A stretch of DNA of 64,000 nt from Mesorhizobium sp. M1E.F.Ca.ET.045.02.1.1 (lineage in GTDB: Bacteria; Pseudomonadota; Alphaproteobacteria; Rhizobiales; Rhizobiaceae), in NCBI RefSeq assembly GCF_003952485.1, contig NZ_CP034447.1, forward strand, positions 4,478,501 through 4,542,500, in the 5' to 3' direction. The translations under genes and the position numbers were made by a program. The notes under the pieces were generated by a model. That model was given only the letters and a program-made list of their open reading frames with translations, made no database searches and was not told the origin of the DNA. How positions within the stretch are numbered: the stretch's first letter is position 1; every line of letters starts with the position of its first letter. This document shows positions 56,285 through 64,000 of this stretch, piece by piece.

Positions 56285-57510
56285 GGCTTCACCCAGCTCC
56301 ATTGCATGACCGGCATGGCCGGACGCCAGGCCTGCATGGACCCGACCGGTGCCGCGCGCGAAAGCGCGATGCGGGTGAGGTCGCCGCCACGCCTGGTGTG
56401 CTGATCGAGAAGCAGCGCTTCCATCTCCAGCGTCACCGCGTTGGCGACGAGCCGGCCGCCGGCACTCAGCGCCTTGATCGCCTTCCCAAGCACGCCGGCA
56501 TCGCTGCCGCCACCGCCGATGAAGATCGCGTCCGGCGTCTCGAGCTTGGCGAGCGCCTTGGGTGCCGTGCCTTCGACCACGACAAGGCCGGGCACGCCGC
56601 AATGCGCGGCGTTGCGGCGGATGCGGGCGGCGCGCTCCTCGTCGGCCTCGATGGCGATGGCGCGCATCGAAGGGTGGGCGAGCATCCATTCGATGCCGAT
56701 CGAGCCGGAGCCGGCGCCGATATCCCACAGCAACTCGCCGCGGCGAGGCGCCAGCGCCGACAGTGTGATGGCGCGGATCTCTCGTTTGGTGATCTGGCCG
56801 TCATGCTCGAACAGATGATCGGCAAGGCCGACGGTCAAAGGCAGGATGCGCGCATCCGTCGTCGATTCAACTTCAAGCGCCAGCACGTTGAGCGAATTGA
56901 TTTTTTTGAGATCGAAGGCATCGGCGCGGGCGGTGCGATGCTTTTCCTCGGGACCGCCGAGCGCTTCAAGGACCGTCAATCGCGAAGGCCCGAAGCCATT
57001 CTCGTCGAGCAGTCCTGCGATGGCCGCCGGTGCGTCGCCGTCCGATGTGAGCGCGAGGATGCGCGCGCCGGGATGGAGCAGGGGGCGGATGAGGTCGATC
57101 GGATGGCCGTGAAGCGAGATTGCTTCGACATCCTGGAGAGCCCAGCCGAGACGAGAAGCGGCCAGCGATAGCGACGACGGTGCCGGCAGCACGAGCATCT
57201 CATCCGGCGTGACCTTGCGCGCCAGCGTGACGCCGACGCCGTGGAAGAATGGGTCGCCGGAGGCAAGCACGCAGACGTTTTTGCCCGCCAGCGCCAGCAC
57301 GTCGCGCATTTCGGCGTCGAACGGCGTCGGCCAAGGGCGCGCCTCGCCCTTGGCCAAGCTTGAGACGAGCCCGAGGTGCCGCTTGCCACCAAAAACGACT
57401 GCGGCCTCGGCAATCCGCTGCTTGGCCTCGTCGCCGAGACCCGCTACACCGTCCTCGCCGATACCGACGATGGTCAGCCATTTCCGCGTTGGCTGCTTTT
57501 TTTTTGACAT
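56281..57510 (-). CDS. cobL: Precorrin-6Y C5,15-methyltransferase (decarboxylating)
   Basis: A 409-residue fusion. The first half is a CbiE-type methylase (LTIVGIGEDGVAGLGDEAKQ, CVLASGDPFFHGVG). The second is a CbiT-type Rossmann methyltransferase (ELLWDIGAGSGSIGIEWM, DAIFIGGGGSDAG). It methylates C5 and C15 and decarboxylates a side chain. Codons 2-5 contain a run of nine A residues (T9 at 57497-57505 on the plus strand), unusual in this GC-rich DNA and prone to slippage. Confidence 0.95.
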   Translation of the reverse strand: MSKKKQPTRKWLTIVGIGEDGVAGLGDEAKQRIAEAAVVFGGKRHLGLVSSLAKGEARPWPTPFDAEMRDVLALAGKNVCVLASGDPFFHGVGVTLARKVTPDEMLVLPAPSSLSLAASRLGWALQDVEAISLHGHPIDLIRPLLHPGARILALTSDGDAPAAIAGLLDENGFGPSRLTVLEALGGPEEKHRTARADAFDLKKINSLNVLALEVESTTDARILPLTVGLADHLFEHDGQITKREIRAITLSALAPRRGELLWDIGAGSGSIGIEWMLAHPSMRAIAIEADEERAARIRRNAAHCGVPGLVVVEGTAPKALAKLETPDAIFIGGGGSDAGVLGKAIKALSAGGRLVANAVTLEMEALLLDQHTRRGGDLTRIALSRAAPVGSMQAWRPAMPVMQWSWVKP

Positions 57511-57518
57511 GCCGCGCC

Positions 57519-57636
57519 GCCCCTCATCCGCCTGCCGGCACCTTCTCCCCGTATAGTGACGGGGAGAAGGAGACTGGCTGCAACGCTGCCGACCCCCTCT
57601 CCCCGTCCTTACGGGGAGAGGGTAAGGGTGAGGGGC
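57519..57636. repeat. Palindromic intergenic repeat between cobL and cobK
   Basis: The ends GCCCCTCA (57519-57526) and TGAGGGGC (57629-57636) are complementary. Inside are two hairpins, CTTCTCCCCGT...ACGGGGAGAAG and CTCTCCCCGT...ACGGGGAGAG. It occupies nearly all of the 154-base divergent gap, so the promoters of cobK and cobL must be inside or beside it. Confidence 0.78.
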
Positions 57637-57664
57637 AGCGCAGGCGCTGCGCATCATGGTGCCC

Positions 57665-58429
57665 ATGAAGAACATTCTGATCCTCGGCGGAACCACCGAA
57701 GCCCGGCAGTTGGCGGGAAAGCTTACCCGTCGCGCGGATTTCTCGGTCACGCTGTCGCTGGCCGGCCGCACCGAAAGTCCCGTCGCGCAGGGCGTGCCGA
57801 TGCGCGTCGGCGGCTTCGGTGGCGCGGAAGGGCTTGCGGGCTATCTCCGTGAAGAACACATCGATCTGCTGATCGACGCGACGCATCCTTACGCGGCGCG
57901 CATTTCGGCCAATGCCGCTGAAGCGGCCAGGCAAACCGGTTTGCCGATCCTCGCCCTGCGTCGCCCGGGCTGGGAGCCGGTCACGGGCGATCGCTGGACG
58001 CTGGTCGACAGCGTCACCGAAGCGGCGCGGGCGCTTGGCACCGCCGCGCGCCGCGTGTTCCTGGCGATCGGCCGGCAGGAGGCCGGTGCCTTCGAGGCTG
58101 CTCCGCAGCATCGCTATCTCATCCGCAGCGTCGATCCGGTGGAGCCGAAGCTGGCGGTGCCGGATGCGGTCTACCTGCTGGCGCGCGGGCCGTTTCCGGA
58201 AGCAGATGAAAGGGCGCTGCTCGAAAAGCACGGCATCGATGTTGTCGTGTCGAAGAACAGCGGCGGCGAGGCGACCTACGGCAAGATCGCCGCGGCGCGG
58301 GCGCTCGGCATCGAGGTGATCATGGTGCGCCGGCCGCCTCTGCCGGACGTTCCTTCGGCCCAAACCGTCGATCAACTGGCCGCAAAAGTCGATCATCTTT
58401 TCGACCCTGTTGCCGAACGCGGCGTGTAG
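57665..58429 (+). CDS. cobK: Precorrin-6A reductase
   Basis: A 254-residue NADPH-dependent enzyme reducing precorrin-6A to precorrin-6B. It starts MKNILILGGTTEARQLAGKL and has DLLIDATHPYAARISANAAEAA and DVVVSKNSGGEATYGKIAAARALG. It is the only plus-strand gene in the cob cluster. Its 3' end overlaps cobJ by 37 bases on the opposite strand. An ATG three codons earlier (57656) is an alternative start; neither has a clear ribosome-binding site. Confidence 0.93.
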   Translation: MKNILILGGTTEARQLAGKLTRRADFSVTLSLAGRTESPVAQGVPMRVGGFGGAEGLAGYLREEHIDLLIDATHPYAARISANAAEAARQTGLPILALRRPGWEPVTGDRWTLVDSVTEAARALGTAARRVFLAIGRQEAGAFEAAPQHRYLIRSVDPVEPKLAVPDAVYLLARGPFPEADERALLEKHGIDVVVSKNSGGEATYGKIAAARALGIEVIMVRRPPLPDVPSAQTVDQLAAKVDHLFDPVAERGV

Positions 58430-59157
58430 ACCAGCGCTGGGCGTTCGCCGCGCTTGATGATCCGGGTCTCGGGCGAGCCGATGATGATGCAGGTCGCCAT
58501 GTCGGCTTTTTCCGCATCGGCGTCAGCCAGCAGGTACACCTCGATGCGCTCGTCCGGCCGGCCGGCCGCGCGGCCGAAGATCACCGGCGTGGTGCCGGGC
58601 AGGATCGCTCTCAGGCATTCGAAGGCGCGGCCGAGCTGCCAGGGGCGCGCCTTGCTGATCGGATTGTAGAGCGCGATGACGAAGCCGGCGCCGGCCGCCG
58701 CCAGCAATCTCAGCTCGATCAGGTCCCAAGGCTTCAGATTGTCCGAGAGCGAGATGGCGCAGAAATCATGGCCGAGCGGCGCGCCGATGCGGGCGGCAAC
58801 CGCAAGCATGGCAGTAACGCCAGGGACGACGGCGAGGTCGATGGCTCGCCACTCCTGCGGACCCGCTTCGATCGCCTCGCAGACGGCGGCTGCCATGGCA
58901 AAGACACCGGGGTCGCCGCCGGAAACGACAGCGACGTTGTGGCCTTCGGCCGCTTTGGCGAGTGCCTCGTTGGAGCGGGCGAGCTCCTCGCGATTGTCGG
59001 AGGCGACGCGGGTCTGGTCCTCCCTCAGCTCGAGCCGATCGAGATAGGGCTTGTAGCCATAGAAGAAGGAAGCCTCGGCCACGGCGCGGCTTGCCTCCGG
59101 CGTGACCTGGTCGGCATTGCCGGGACCGAGACCGATGACGGTGAGGCGGCCGCTCAT
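58393..59157 (-). CDS. cobJ: Precorrin-3B C17-methyltransferase
   Basis: A 254-residue ring-contracting methyltransferase. It has LTVIGLGPGNADQVTPEAS, NVAVVSGGDPGVFAMAAAV and the LYNPISKARPWQLGRAFE segment typical of CobJ/CbiH. It acts on precorrin-3B made by CobG. It overlaps the cobI stop by four bases. Confidence 0.96.
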   Translation of the reverse strand: MSGRLTVIGLGPGNADQVTPEASRAVAEASFFYGYKPYLDRLELREDQTRVASDNREELARSNEALAKAAEGHNVAVVSGGDPGVFAMAAAVCEAIEAGPQEWRAIDLAVVPGVTAMLAVAARIGAPLGHDFCAISLSDNLKPWDLIELRLLAAAGAGFVIALYNPISKARPWQLGRAFECLRAILPGTTPVIFGRAAGRPDERIEVYLLADADAEKADMATCIIIGSPETRIIKRGERPALVYTPRSATGSKR

Positions 59158-59912
59158 GGCTTTGCTCCGGGGGCTCCGGGACGGGCGGACCAGCCGGCGA
59201 TCAGAACGATGGCGAAATAGGGCGCCTTGTCGTCCGGCTTTTCGGTGAGCCGCATCGAGACGCTGCCCGACATGGTGCCGCGTTCCACATAGACGGCTTT
59301 CGCCAGCTTGCCGGACGCTTCCAGCGCGCGGCGGATTTTTGGCAGGTTGCGGCCGACCTTCATGATGACGGCGGCATCGGTGTCGGCGAGGCGCCGCGTC
59401 AGTTCGAACTCGCTCATCGTGCCCGGAAGCACGGTCAGCACGTCATCGCCCTGGACGATCGGCAAGCCGGTTGCCGACCAGCAGCCCGACATGGCGGTGA
59501 TGCCGGGGATGACTTCGGTCGGGAAGCGGTGCGCAAGGCGGACATGCAGATGCATATAGGAGCCGTAGAAGAGCGGATCGCCCTCCGACAGCACCGCGAC
59601 CATCTTGCCGGCGCCAAGATGCCCGGCGATCTGCTCGGCCGATTGCTCGTAGAAATCGGTGATCTGCGAACGGTAGTCGTCGTGATCCTTGTCGATCTCG
59701 GTTGTCACCGGATAGAGCAGCGGCAGCTCGATCATATCCGGCCGGAAGCGCGCCTCGACGATGGCGCGGGCATTGCTGTTGTTGCCGCGCTTGGCGAAGT
59801 AGGCAACGACATCGGCCTCGGCCAGGGCGCGCGCCGCCTTCAGCGTCAGCAGTTCCGGATCGCCGGGGCCGGTGCCGACGCCGACCAGGCGTCCTTTCGG
59901 GAGAGCGTTCAC
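59154..59912 (-). CDS. cobI: Precorrin-2 C20-methyltransferase
   Basis: A 252-residue tetrapyrrole methylase. Motifs are LVGVGTGPGDPELLTLKAAR, VAVLSEGDPLFYGSYMHL and EVIPGITAMSGCWS. It turns precorrin-2 into precorrin-3A, committing it to B12. It overlaps cobH and cobJ. Confidence 0.97.
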   Translation of the reverse strand: MNALPKGRLVGVGTGPGDPELLTLKAARALAEADVVAYFAKRGNNSNARAIVEARFRPDMIELPLLYPVTTEIDKDHDDYRSQITDFYEQSAEQIAGHLGAGKMVAVLSEGDPLFYGSYMHLHVRLAHRFPTEVIPGITAMSGCWSATGLPIVQGDDVLTVLPGTMSEFELTRRLADTDAAVIMKVGRNLPKIRRALEASGKLAKAVYVERGTMSGSVSMRLTEKPDDKAPYFAIVLIAGWSARPGAPGAKP

Positions 59913-60541
59913 AGGCCTGGCCTCGCCAACGAATTAAGCGCCGCCGCTGTCATGGCGCTGCCGCCCAGCCTGCCGCGCACGATGGCATAGGGCACGCCAT
60001 AGGAATTCTCGGCCAGCGCATCCTTGGATTCGGCGGCGCCGACGAAGCCGACCGGCATGCCGATGATCGCGGCCGGCTTCGGCGCGCCGTCGCGCAATTT
60101 TTCGAGCAGATAGAAGAGCGCGGTCGGCGCGTTGCCGATGGCAACGACCGATCCGGCCATGCGCTCGCCCCAGAGGTCGATCGCGGCGGCCGAGCGCGTG
60201 TTGCCGATCTGTTTGGCGATATCGGCGGTGCGCGCGTCGCGCAGCGTGCAGATCACCTCATTGCCGGCCGGCAGCCGGGCGCGCGTGACGCCATGCGCGA
60301 CCATCTCCGCATCGCAGAAGATCGGCGCGCCGGCGGCAAGCGCCGCGCGGGCCGCATCGACGAAACCCTTCGAGAAGACGAACTGGCCGGCGGCTTCGAC
60401 CTGCCCGCAGGCATGGATCATGCGGATCGCGACATCGGCCTCCGCCTCGGAGAAGCGCGAAAGGTCGGCCTCGGCGCGGATGATGGCGAAGGAGCGCTCG
60501 TAGATCGCCATCCCGTCATGGATATAGTCGTAGGCGTCCAT
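59909..60541 (-). CDS. cobH: Precorrin-8X methylmutase
   Basis: A 210-residue enzyme moving the C11 methyl to C12 to give hydrogenobyrinate. It has MIHACGQVEAAGQFVFSKG with the catalytic His, and AIIGMPVGFVGAAESKDAL near the C-terminus. It starts three bases after the cobG stop and overlaps cobI. Confidence 0.97.
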   Translation of the reverse strand: MDAYDYIHDGMAIYERSFAIIRAEADLSRFSEAEADVAIRMIHACGQVEAAGQFVFSKGFVDAARAALAAGAPIFCDAEMVAHGVTRARLPAGNEVICTLRDARTADIAKQIGNTRSAAAIDLWGERMAGSVVAIGNAPTALFYLLEKLRDGAPKPAAIIGMPVGFVGAAESKDALAENSYGVPYAIVRGRLGGSAMTAAALNSLARPGL

Positions 60542-60544
60542 TCT

Positions 60545-62023
60545 TCAGTTCCGTCGATAGAGTTCAGCGAGGCCGGCCGCGCCAAGCCTTGTAAGGCACG
60601 CGGCTGCAGTCTCGCCGGGATGTCGTTGCTCGCGGACCGCCTCGGCAATGCCGGCGACCCCGCGCGCGGCGTCATAGCCCGGCCTGTATCCGGCAGGAAG
60701 GGCCTTTGCCGTCCCGTCCACGACAAGTCCGGCTCCTTTTTCGTCGCCGACCAGGGTCAACACTGTCGAGCCTGGATGCGCGCAACCCTTGGCGCAGCCG
60801 GAAATGTGCAGGGTGAGCGAGGCATCGAGGAGGTCGGCGCTTTCCTTCGCGATTGTCTCGGCGATGGCGCGGGTAGCAATGCGGCCGGAAGAGCACGCGG
60901 GCGTGCCTGGGCAGGCGGCGATGCGGGTGCGCGGGTCGGTCGCGGAGGTGACGAAGCCGAGGGTGGCGGCTGAGGCTTGAAGGGCTGGGCAGGCGGACGG
61001 GGAGAGGCCGAGGAAGAGCAGGGCGCGGCCGGAGGCGAGGCGGATTTCGGTGGCGCCGAAGACGAGGGCCTGTCGGGTCAGTTCAATGAGCTTCTCGGCC
61101 GGCATGCTGCCGAAGGGCAGGCCGATGCCGAGGGCGTGGGTGATCGCGAGATCAAAAATGCCAATGGGGCTTTTCGAAGGTTGGCGTTCCTGCGCACCCC
61201 CCTCTGTCCTGCCGGACATCTCCCCCGCAAGGGGGGAGATTGCTCTCTCATCTCGGCTTTCGCCAATCGCCGGCGGTGCAAGAGCTGAGCCGCCGGCGGA
61301 ATTGCCGATCTCCCCCCTTGCGGGGGAGATGTCCGGCAGGACAGAGGGGGGTGTGACGGAGTGCCAACTTGCGAGTGAACCGAGCTGCCTCCGAGACAAA
61401 TCCCGCGTGTGCGCCTCTCGACCTTTCTCGGCAATCATCCTGAGCGCTGCCACAGTGATGTCGCGCGCAGTATCGGCATCGACTGTCGCGAGAAGCTTCG
61501 CAGTCCGGCCATCTCCGGCAACCGACACGCTCCACTGGACGCCCGCTGTGGCCTGCACCGCAGCCAGCCTTACATCGGCCATCAGCTCATCCATGGCCAA
61601 CTGCCCACCACCGTCCACAATCACCGAAACCTTCGGTCCCAAGCGCTGCGTTAGTCCGGCTTCTTCGATGGCCATCCGGACCCGCTCGGCCAACGGAAGC
61701 GGGTCGGCGATCTCTTGCGGATCGATGCCCGCCAGCGGCCCGATCTCGACCGGAACACCGCTGCGCACCTCGATGCCCAGCGCATCCACTTCCGCCGCCA
61801 GCAGCCGCGCGCTTGCCGCCGTCAGGCCGCGGATCTGCAGGCTGCCGCGGGCGGTCACTTCCATGATGCCGTTGCCGTGACGCAGCGCGGATTCGCAGAG
61901 TCCGATCAGCGACTTGGGGGAAAGTCCTCCAGCGACCGGATTGAGCCGCACCAGCAGCCCGTCGCCGGTTTGCATCGGGGCGGACAAAGCGGGGCAGGCG
62001 CCGCGGCGCGAAAAGGCGTTCAT
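60545..62023 (-). CDS. cobG: Precorrin-3B synthase, with an in-frame repeat insertion
   Basis: A 492-residue oxygen-dependent enzyme of the sulfite/nitrite-reductase fold making precorrin-3B. The Fe-S cluster cysteines are in AACPGTPACSSG and HISGCAKGCAHPG. Residues about 220-280 are not CobG sequence but the translation of a palindromic repeat (SVLPDISPARGE to SPLAGEMSGRTEGG). Without it the protein would be about 430-440 residues, near the usual size. Both Fe-S motifs and the N-terminal half are intact, so the enzyme may still work. It overlaps cobN (ATGA). Confidence 0.93.
   Translation of the reverse strand: MNAFSRRGACPALSAPMQTGDGLLVRLNPVAGGLSPKSLIGLCESALRHGNGIMEVTARGSLQIRGLTAASARLLAAEVDALGIEVRSGVPVEIGPLAGIDPQEIADPLPLAERVRMAIEEAGLTQRLGPKVSVIVDGGGQLAMDELMADVRLAAVQATAGVQWSVSVAGDGRTAKLLATVDADTARDITVAALRMIAEKGREAHTRDLSRRQLGSLASWHSVTPPSVLPDISPARGEIGNSAGGSALAPPAIGESRDERAISPLAGEMSGRTEGGAQERQPSKSPIGIFDLAITHALGIGLPFGSMPAEKLIELTRQALVFGATEIRLASGRALLFLGLSPSACPALQASAATLGFVTSATDPRTRIAACPGTPACSSGRIATRAIAETIAKESADLLDASLTLHISGCAKGCAHPGSTVLTLVGDEKGAGLVVDGTAKALPAGYRPGYDAARGVAGIAEAVREQRHPGETAAACLTRLGAAGLAELYRRN
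61180..61368. repeat. Palindromic repeat inside cobG (46-bp perfect arms)
   Basis: The perfect arms are 61195-61240 and 61308-61353, with weaker pairing out to GTTGGC (61180-61185) and GCCAAC (61363-61368). The 189-base span is 63 codons, and the 159-base core is 53 codons, so the frame is kept. The end sequence TGTCCTGCCGGACAT recurs at the window edge in cobN. Confidence 0.88.
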
Positions 62024-64000
62024 GCCGCCACTCCCTGGGCTTCGGCAATGAGTGCCGTGAGATCGTCGTCGATGGAATTGCGTTGCGGATGCCAGAGGCC
62101 GCGACGCCGCGCCGACAGGAACCGCTCGGCAATGACCTTCGCGGCGGCGGGATTCTCGCGCAGGAGGAAGGCGCGGACTTCCAAGTCGCCGAGATAAGCG
62201 TCGTGCACCGCCTCGATCAGCGCACCCGATATCGCATGCGTGGTCTCGGCGAAGCCGACGAGACGGTCGACCGTCTCGGCGAATTCCGAAGCGCCGCGCG
62301 GGCCGTGACGCATCTGGCCGGCGATGAAGCGCGGGTTGACCGCGCGGGCGCGCACCACACGCGAAACCGCCTCGCCAACCGAGCGCGGCTTCGGCTTCTT
62401 TGGATCAGTCGTGTCGAGCACGATGACATCGGCATTCCTGCCAAGTGCTGCAAGGGCGGCCGAAAATCCGCCGATGAAGGCGACATCGGCGGAGCCTTCG
62501 AGAATGTCGCGGCCGGGGTCATCGCCTGTGTGGACGAGCAGATCGGCTTCGGCGACGCGATCCTCGAAGGCGCCGGGGGCGGAAATCGCTTCGCCGTTGG
62601 CGCCGCCGTACGCATGCGACGTCGCCTCGAGATAGGCGCGGCCGATCTCCTCGCGCACGCCCCATTCGCCGCGCGACAGCAAATCCTCGACACCGGCGCC
62701 ATAGGTCCCGGGTGAGGTGCCGAAAATGCGCGGGCCGATTTTGCCCTGCGCGCGCGTCGCGGCGGCGAGGGGATTTTCGGTATCGTCTTCGTCGCGGCCG
62801 GCGACCGCGTTGGCGGCGGCGTCGATCAGCGCGATCTGGGTCGGGAACATGTCGCGGAACAGGCCAGAGATGCGCCAGGTGACGTCGACGCGCGGCCGGC
62901 CGAGCGCCGCCGGCGGCAGCACCTCGATGCCGGTGACGCGGCCGGTCGCTGCATCCCATTGCGGCCGGCAGCCCATCAGCGCCAGGCCTTGGGCGATCTC
63001 CTCGCCGCCGGTGCGCAATGAGGCCGAGCCCCAGAGGTCGATGACCAGCGAACGCGGCCAGTCGCCATGGCTCTGCATGTAGCTGCGCACCACTTCTTCC
63101 GCAGCCGCCTGGCCGAGATCGTAGGCGGTCGGCGTCGGCATGGTGCGCGGGTCGGAGGTGAAGAGGTTGCGGCCGGTGGGCAGCACGTCGGAGCGGCCGC
63201 GCGCCGGAGCGCCGGCGGGGCCGGCCTTGATGTGCTGGCCGTCGAGCGCTTCGAGCAGTGCGGCCTTTTCGGCCTCCGCGCTTTGCCGCCGCAGCGGATC
63301 GACCTCGCCCTCCGGCGCGCGGCCGTAGACATGCAGCCCGTCCTTGACGGCGAAATCCTTGAGGTCGCACAGCCAGGCGTCGATGCGGCGCAGCGCCTCG
63401 TCCGGAGCGTCGGTGCCGGCAACGCCTGCTTCTGTCGCCAGGCCGGATTTCCGCGCGGACTCGACTATGAGCCGCGCCAGACGATCGCGGCGGCGGCGAT
63501 CGAGCCCGTCGGCCTGGGCATATTCGTCGACCAAGCGTTCGAGCTTCTGCTGTGCCTCGTCGAGGCCGGCCCCGGTCAGCGGCGGCGGCAGATGGCCGAG
63601 CGTGACGGCCGAAATCCGGCGCTTGGCCTGCGCCGCCTCGCCGGGATTGGAGACAATGAAGGGATAGATGACCGGCAGCGAGCCGGTGACGATCTCGGGA
63701 AAGCAGCTTTCCGATAGCGCGACCGTCTTGCCCGGCAGCCACTCCAGCGTGCCGTGCGCGCCGACATGGACGATGGCGTGCACGCCGAGCGATTTCCGCA
63801 GCCAGAGGCCGAAGGCGATCAATTCGTGGCGGGGAGGGAGAGTGGGGTCGTGATAGTCGGCGCGGCGGTCGGCCGAGCGGCCGCGGTCGGGGGCCAGCGC
63901 GACGGTGATGTTGCCGAAGGTCGCGGCGCGGAAGGGGAAGCTCGCCAGAGTTAGCGCGTGAACACCCCCCTCTGTCCTGCCGGAGATGTCCGGCAGGACA
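62020..64000 (-). CDS. cobN: Cobaltochelatase subunit CobN (C-terminal half)
   Basis: The frame is open to the window edge; about 660 of the usual 1250-1300 residues are visible. ADYHDPTLPPRHELIAFGLW and AIVHVGAHGTLEWLPGKTVALSE are the CobN core, and FGTSPGTYGAGVEDLL, DLWGSASLRTGGEEIAQGL and DYGDP-like NPRFIAGQMRHGPRGASEFAETVD follow. CobN binds hydrogenobyrinate diamide and, with the AAA+ subunits CobS and CobT of chelatase (not here), inserts cobalt. Near the edge the frame passes through a short palindromic repeat. Confidence 0.95.
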   Translation of the reverse strand, partial: VLPDISGRTEGGVHALTLASFPFRAATFGNITVALAPDRGRSADRRADYHDPTLPPRHELIAFGLWLRKSLGVHAIVHVGAHGTLEWLPGKTVALSESCFPEIVTGSLPVIYPFIVSNPGEAAQAKRRISAVTLGHLPPPLTGAGLDEAQQKLERLVDEYAQADGLDRRRRDRLARLIVESARKSGLATEAGVAGTDAPDEALRRIDAWLCDLKDFAVKDGLHVYGRAPEGEVDPLRRQSAEAEKAALLEALDGQHIKAGPAGAPARGRSDVLPTGRNLFTSDPRTMPTPTAYDLGQAAAEEVVRSYMQSHGDWPRSLVIDLWGSASLRTGGEEIAQGLALMGCRPQWDAATGRVTGIEVLPPAALGRPRVDVTWRISGLFRDMFPTQIALIDAAANAVAGRDEDDTENPLAAATRAQGKIGPRIFGTSPGTYGAGVEDLLSRGEWGVREEIGRAYLEATSHAYGGANGEAISAPGAFEDRVAEADLLVHTGDDPGRDILEGSADVAFIGGFSAALAALGRNADVIVLDTTDPKKPKPRSVGEAVSRVVRARAVNPRFIAGQMRHGPRGASEFAETVDRLVGFAETTHAISGALIEAVHDAYLGDLEVRAFLLRENPAAAKVIAERFLSARRRGLWHPQRNSIDDDLTALIAEAQGVAA
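63959..64000. repeat. Palindromic repeat at the window edge, inside cobN
   Basis: TGTCCTGCCGGA-GATG-TCCGGCAGGACA with a preceding CACCCCCCTC equals the two ends of the cobG element joined without its middle. It is read in the same frame as in cobG (VLPDISGRTEGGV). The element may continue past the edge. Confidence 0.75.

Noticed and set aside
61180..61368. Insertion sequence in cobG
   Set aside because: Under 200 bases with no transposase frame. It is a palindromic repeat element, perhaps non-autonomous at most.

Overview
The window is GC-rich alphaproteobacterial chromosome and looks like Mesorhizobium or a close relative in the Rhizobiales. Pointers are the aerobic cobalamin genes (cobG, cobN, cobF), the acdR-acdS pair, BA14K-type and DUF4424 proteins, hflK-hflC-DUF2065-degP synteny, the GTTC-N7-GTTC type of SOS box, and many RIME-like intergenic palindromes. 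No phage genes, transposases, CRISPR arrays or rRNA genes were seen. One tRNA gene (Lys, anticodon CTT) is present.

Left part (1-16 kb). The end of a molybdate transport operon (modA', modB, modC) is followed by a one-domain ModE-type regulator with its own Mo-box. cobF, a lone B12 gene, converges on it. Next come DUF4424-folA, then hflK-hflC-DUF2065-degP (membrane proteolysis control and periplasmic quality control) ending in a bidirectional terminator. An acetyltransferase-serB pair diverges from miaA. A GGEEF diguanylate cyclase, a HerA-like ATPase, an XRE-cupin regulator with a striking palindrome on its start codon, a small conserved protein and a GNAT protein follow.

Middle part (16-50 kb). 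An NTF2-fused flavin monooxygenase has a canonical sigma-54 promoter and a neighbouring AcoR-like activator. ilvB-ilvN are preceded by a short Leu/Ile/Val-containing leader peptide and an attenuator. Then come a LysE exporter, a two-gene RND pump, a cobalt-type nitrile hydratase operon, a RecD/Dda-like helicase behind an SOS box, pdxJ, kup, a decayed reductase remnant, an HxlR/quinone-reductase-like pair, a Rieske-GST operon divergent from a MarR gene across three palindromes, TetR-ilvC, PilZ, BA14K, an EEP nuclease-NUDIX pair, acdS/acdR, a MacAB-type exporter and a PhzF protein. tRNA-Lys and a GT25 glycosyltransferase close this part.

Right part (51-64 kb). A dense cobalamin cluster on the minus strand reads cobN'-cobG-cobH-cobI-cobJ / cobL-cobE-cobM-cobA-cobB-cobS-cobT, mostly with 4-base stop/start overlaps. 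cobK alone is on the plus strand. Together with cobF these genes cover most of the aerobic corrin ring route plus lower-ligand attachment.

Repeats shape the intergenic DNA. There are seven RIME-like palindromic elements, three copies of a second mosaic element, and another palindromic family that lies in frame inside cobG and apparently inside cobN. I found no obvious wholly new multi-gene system. The most interesting signals are regulatory (ilv leader, XRE start-codon operator, sigma-54 monooxygenase unit, SOS helicase, triple MarR operator) and the protein-coding palindromic repeats.
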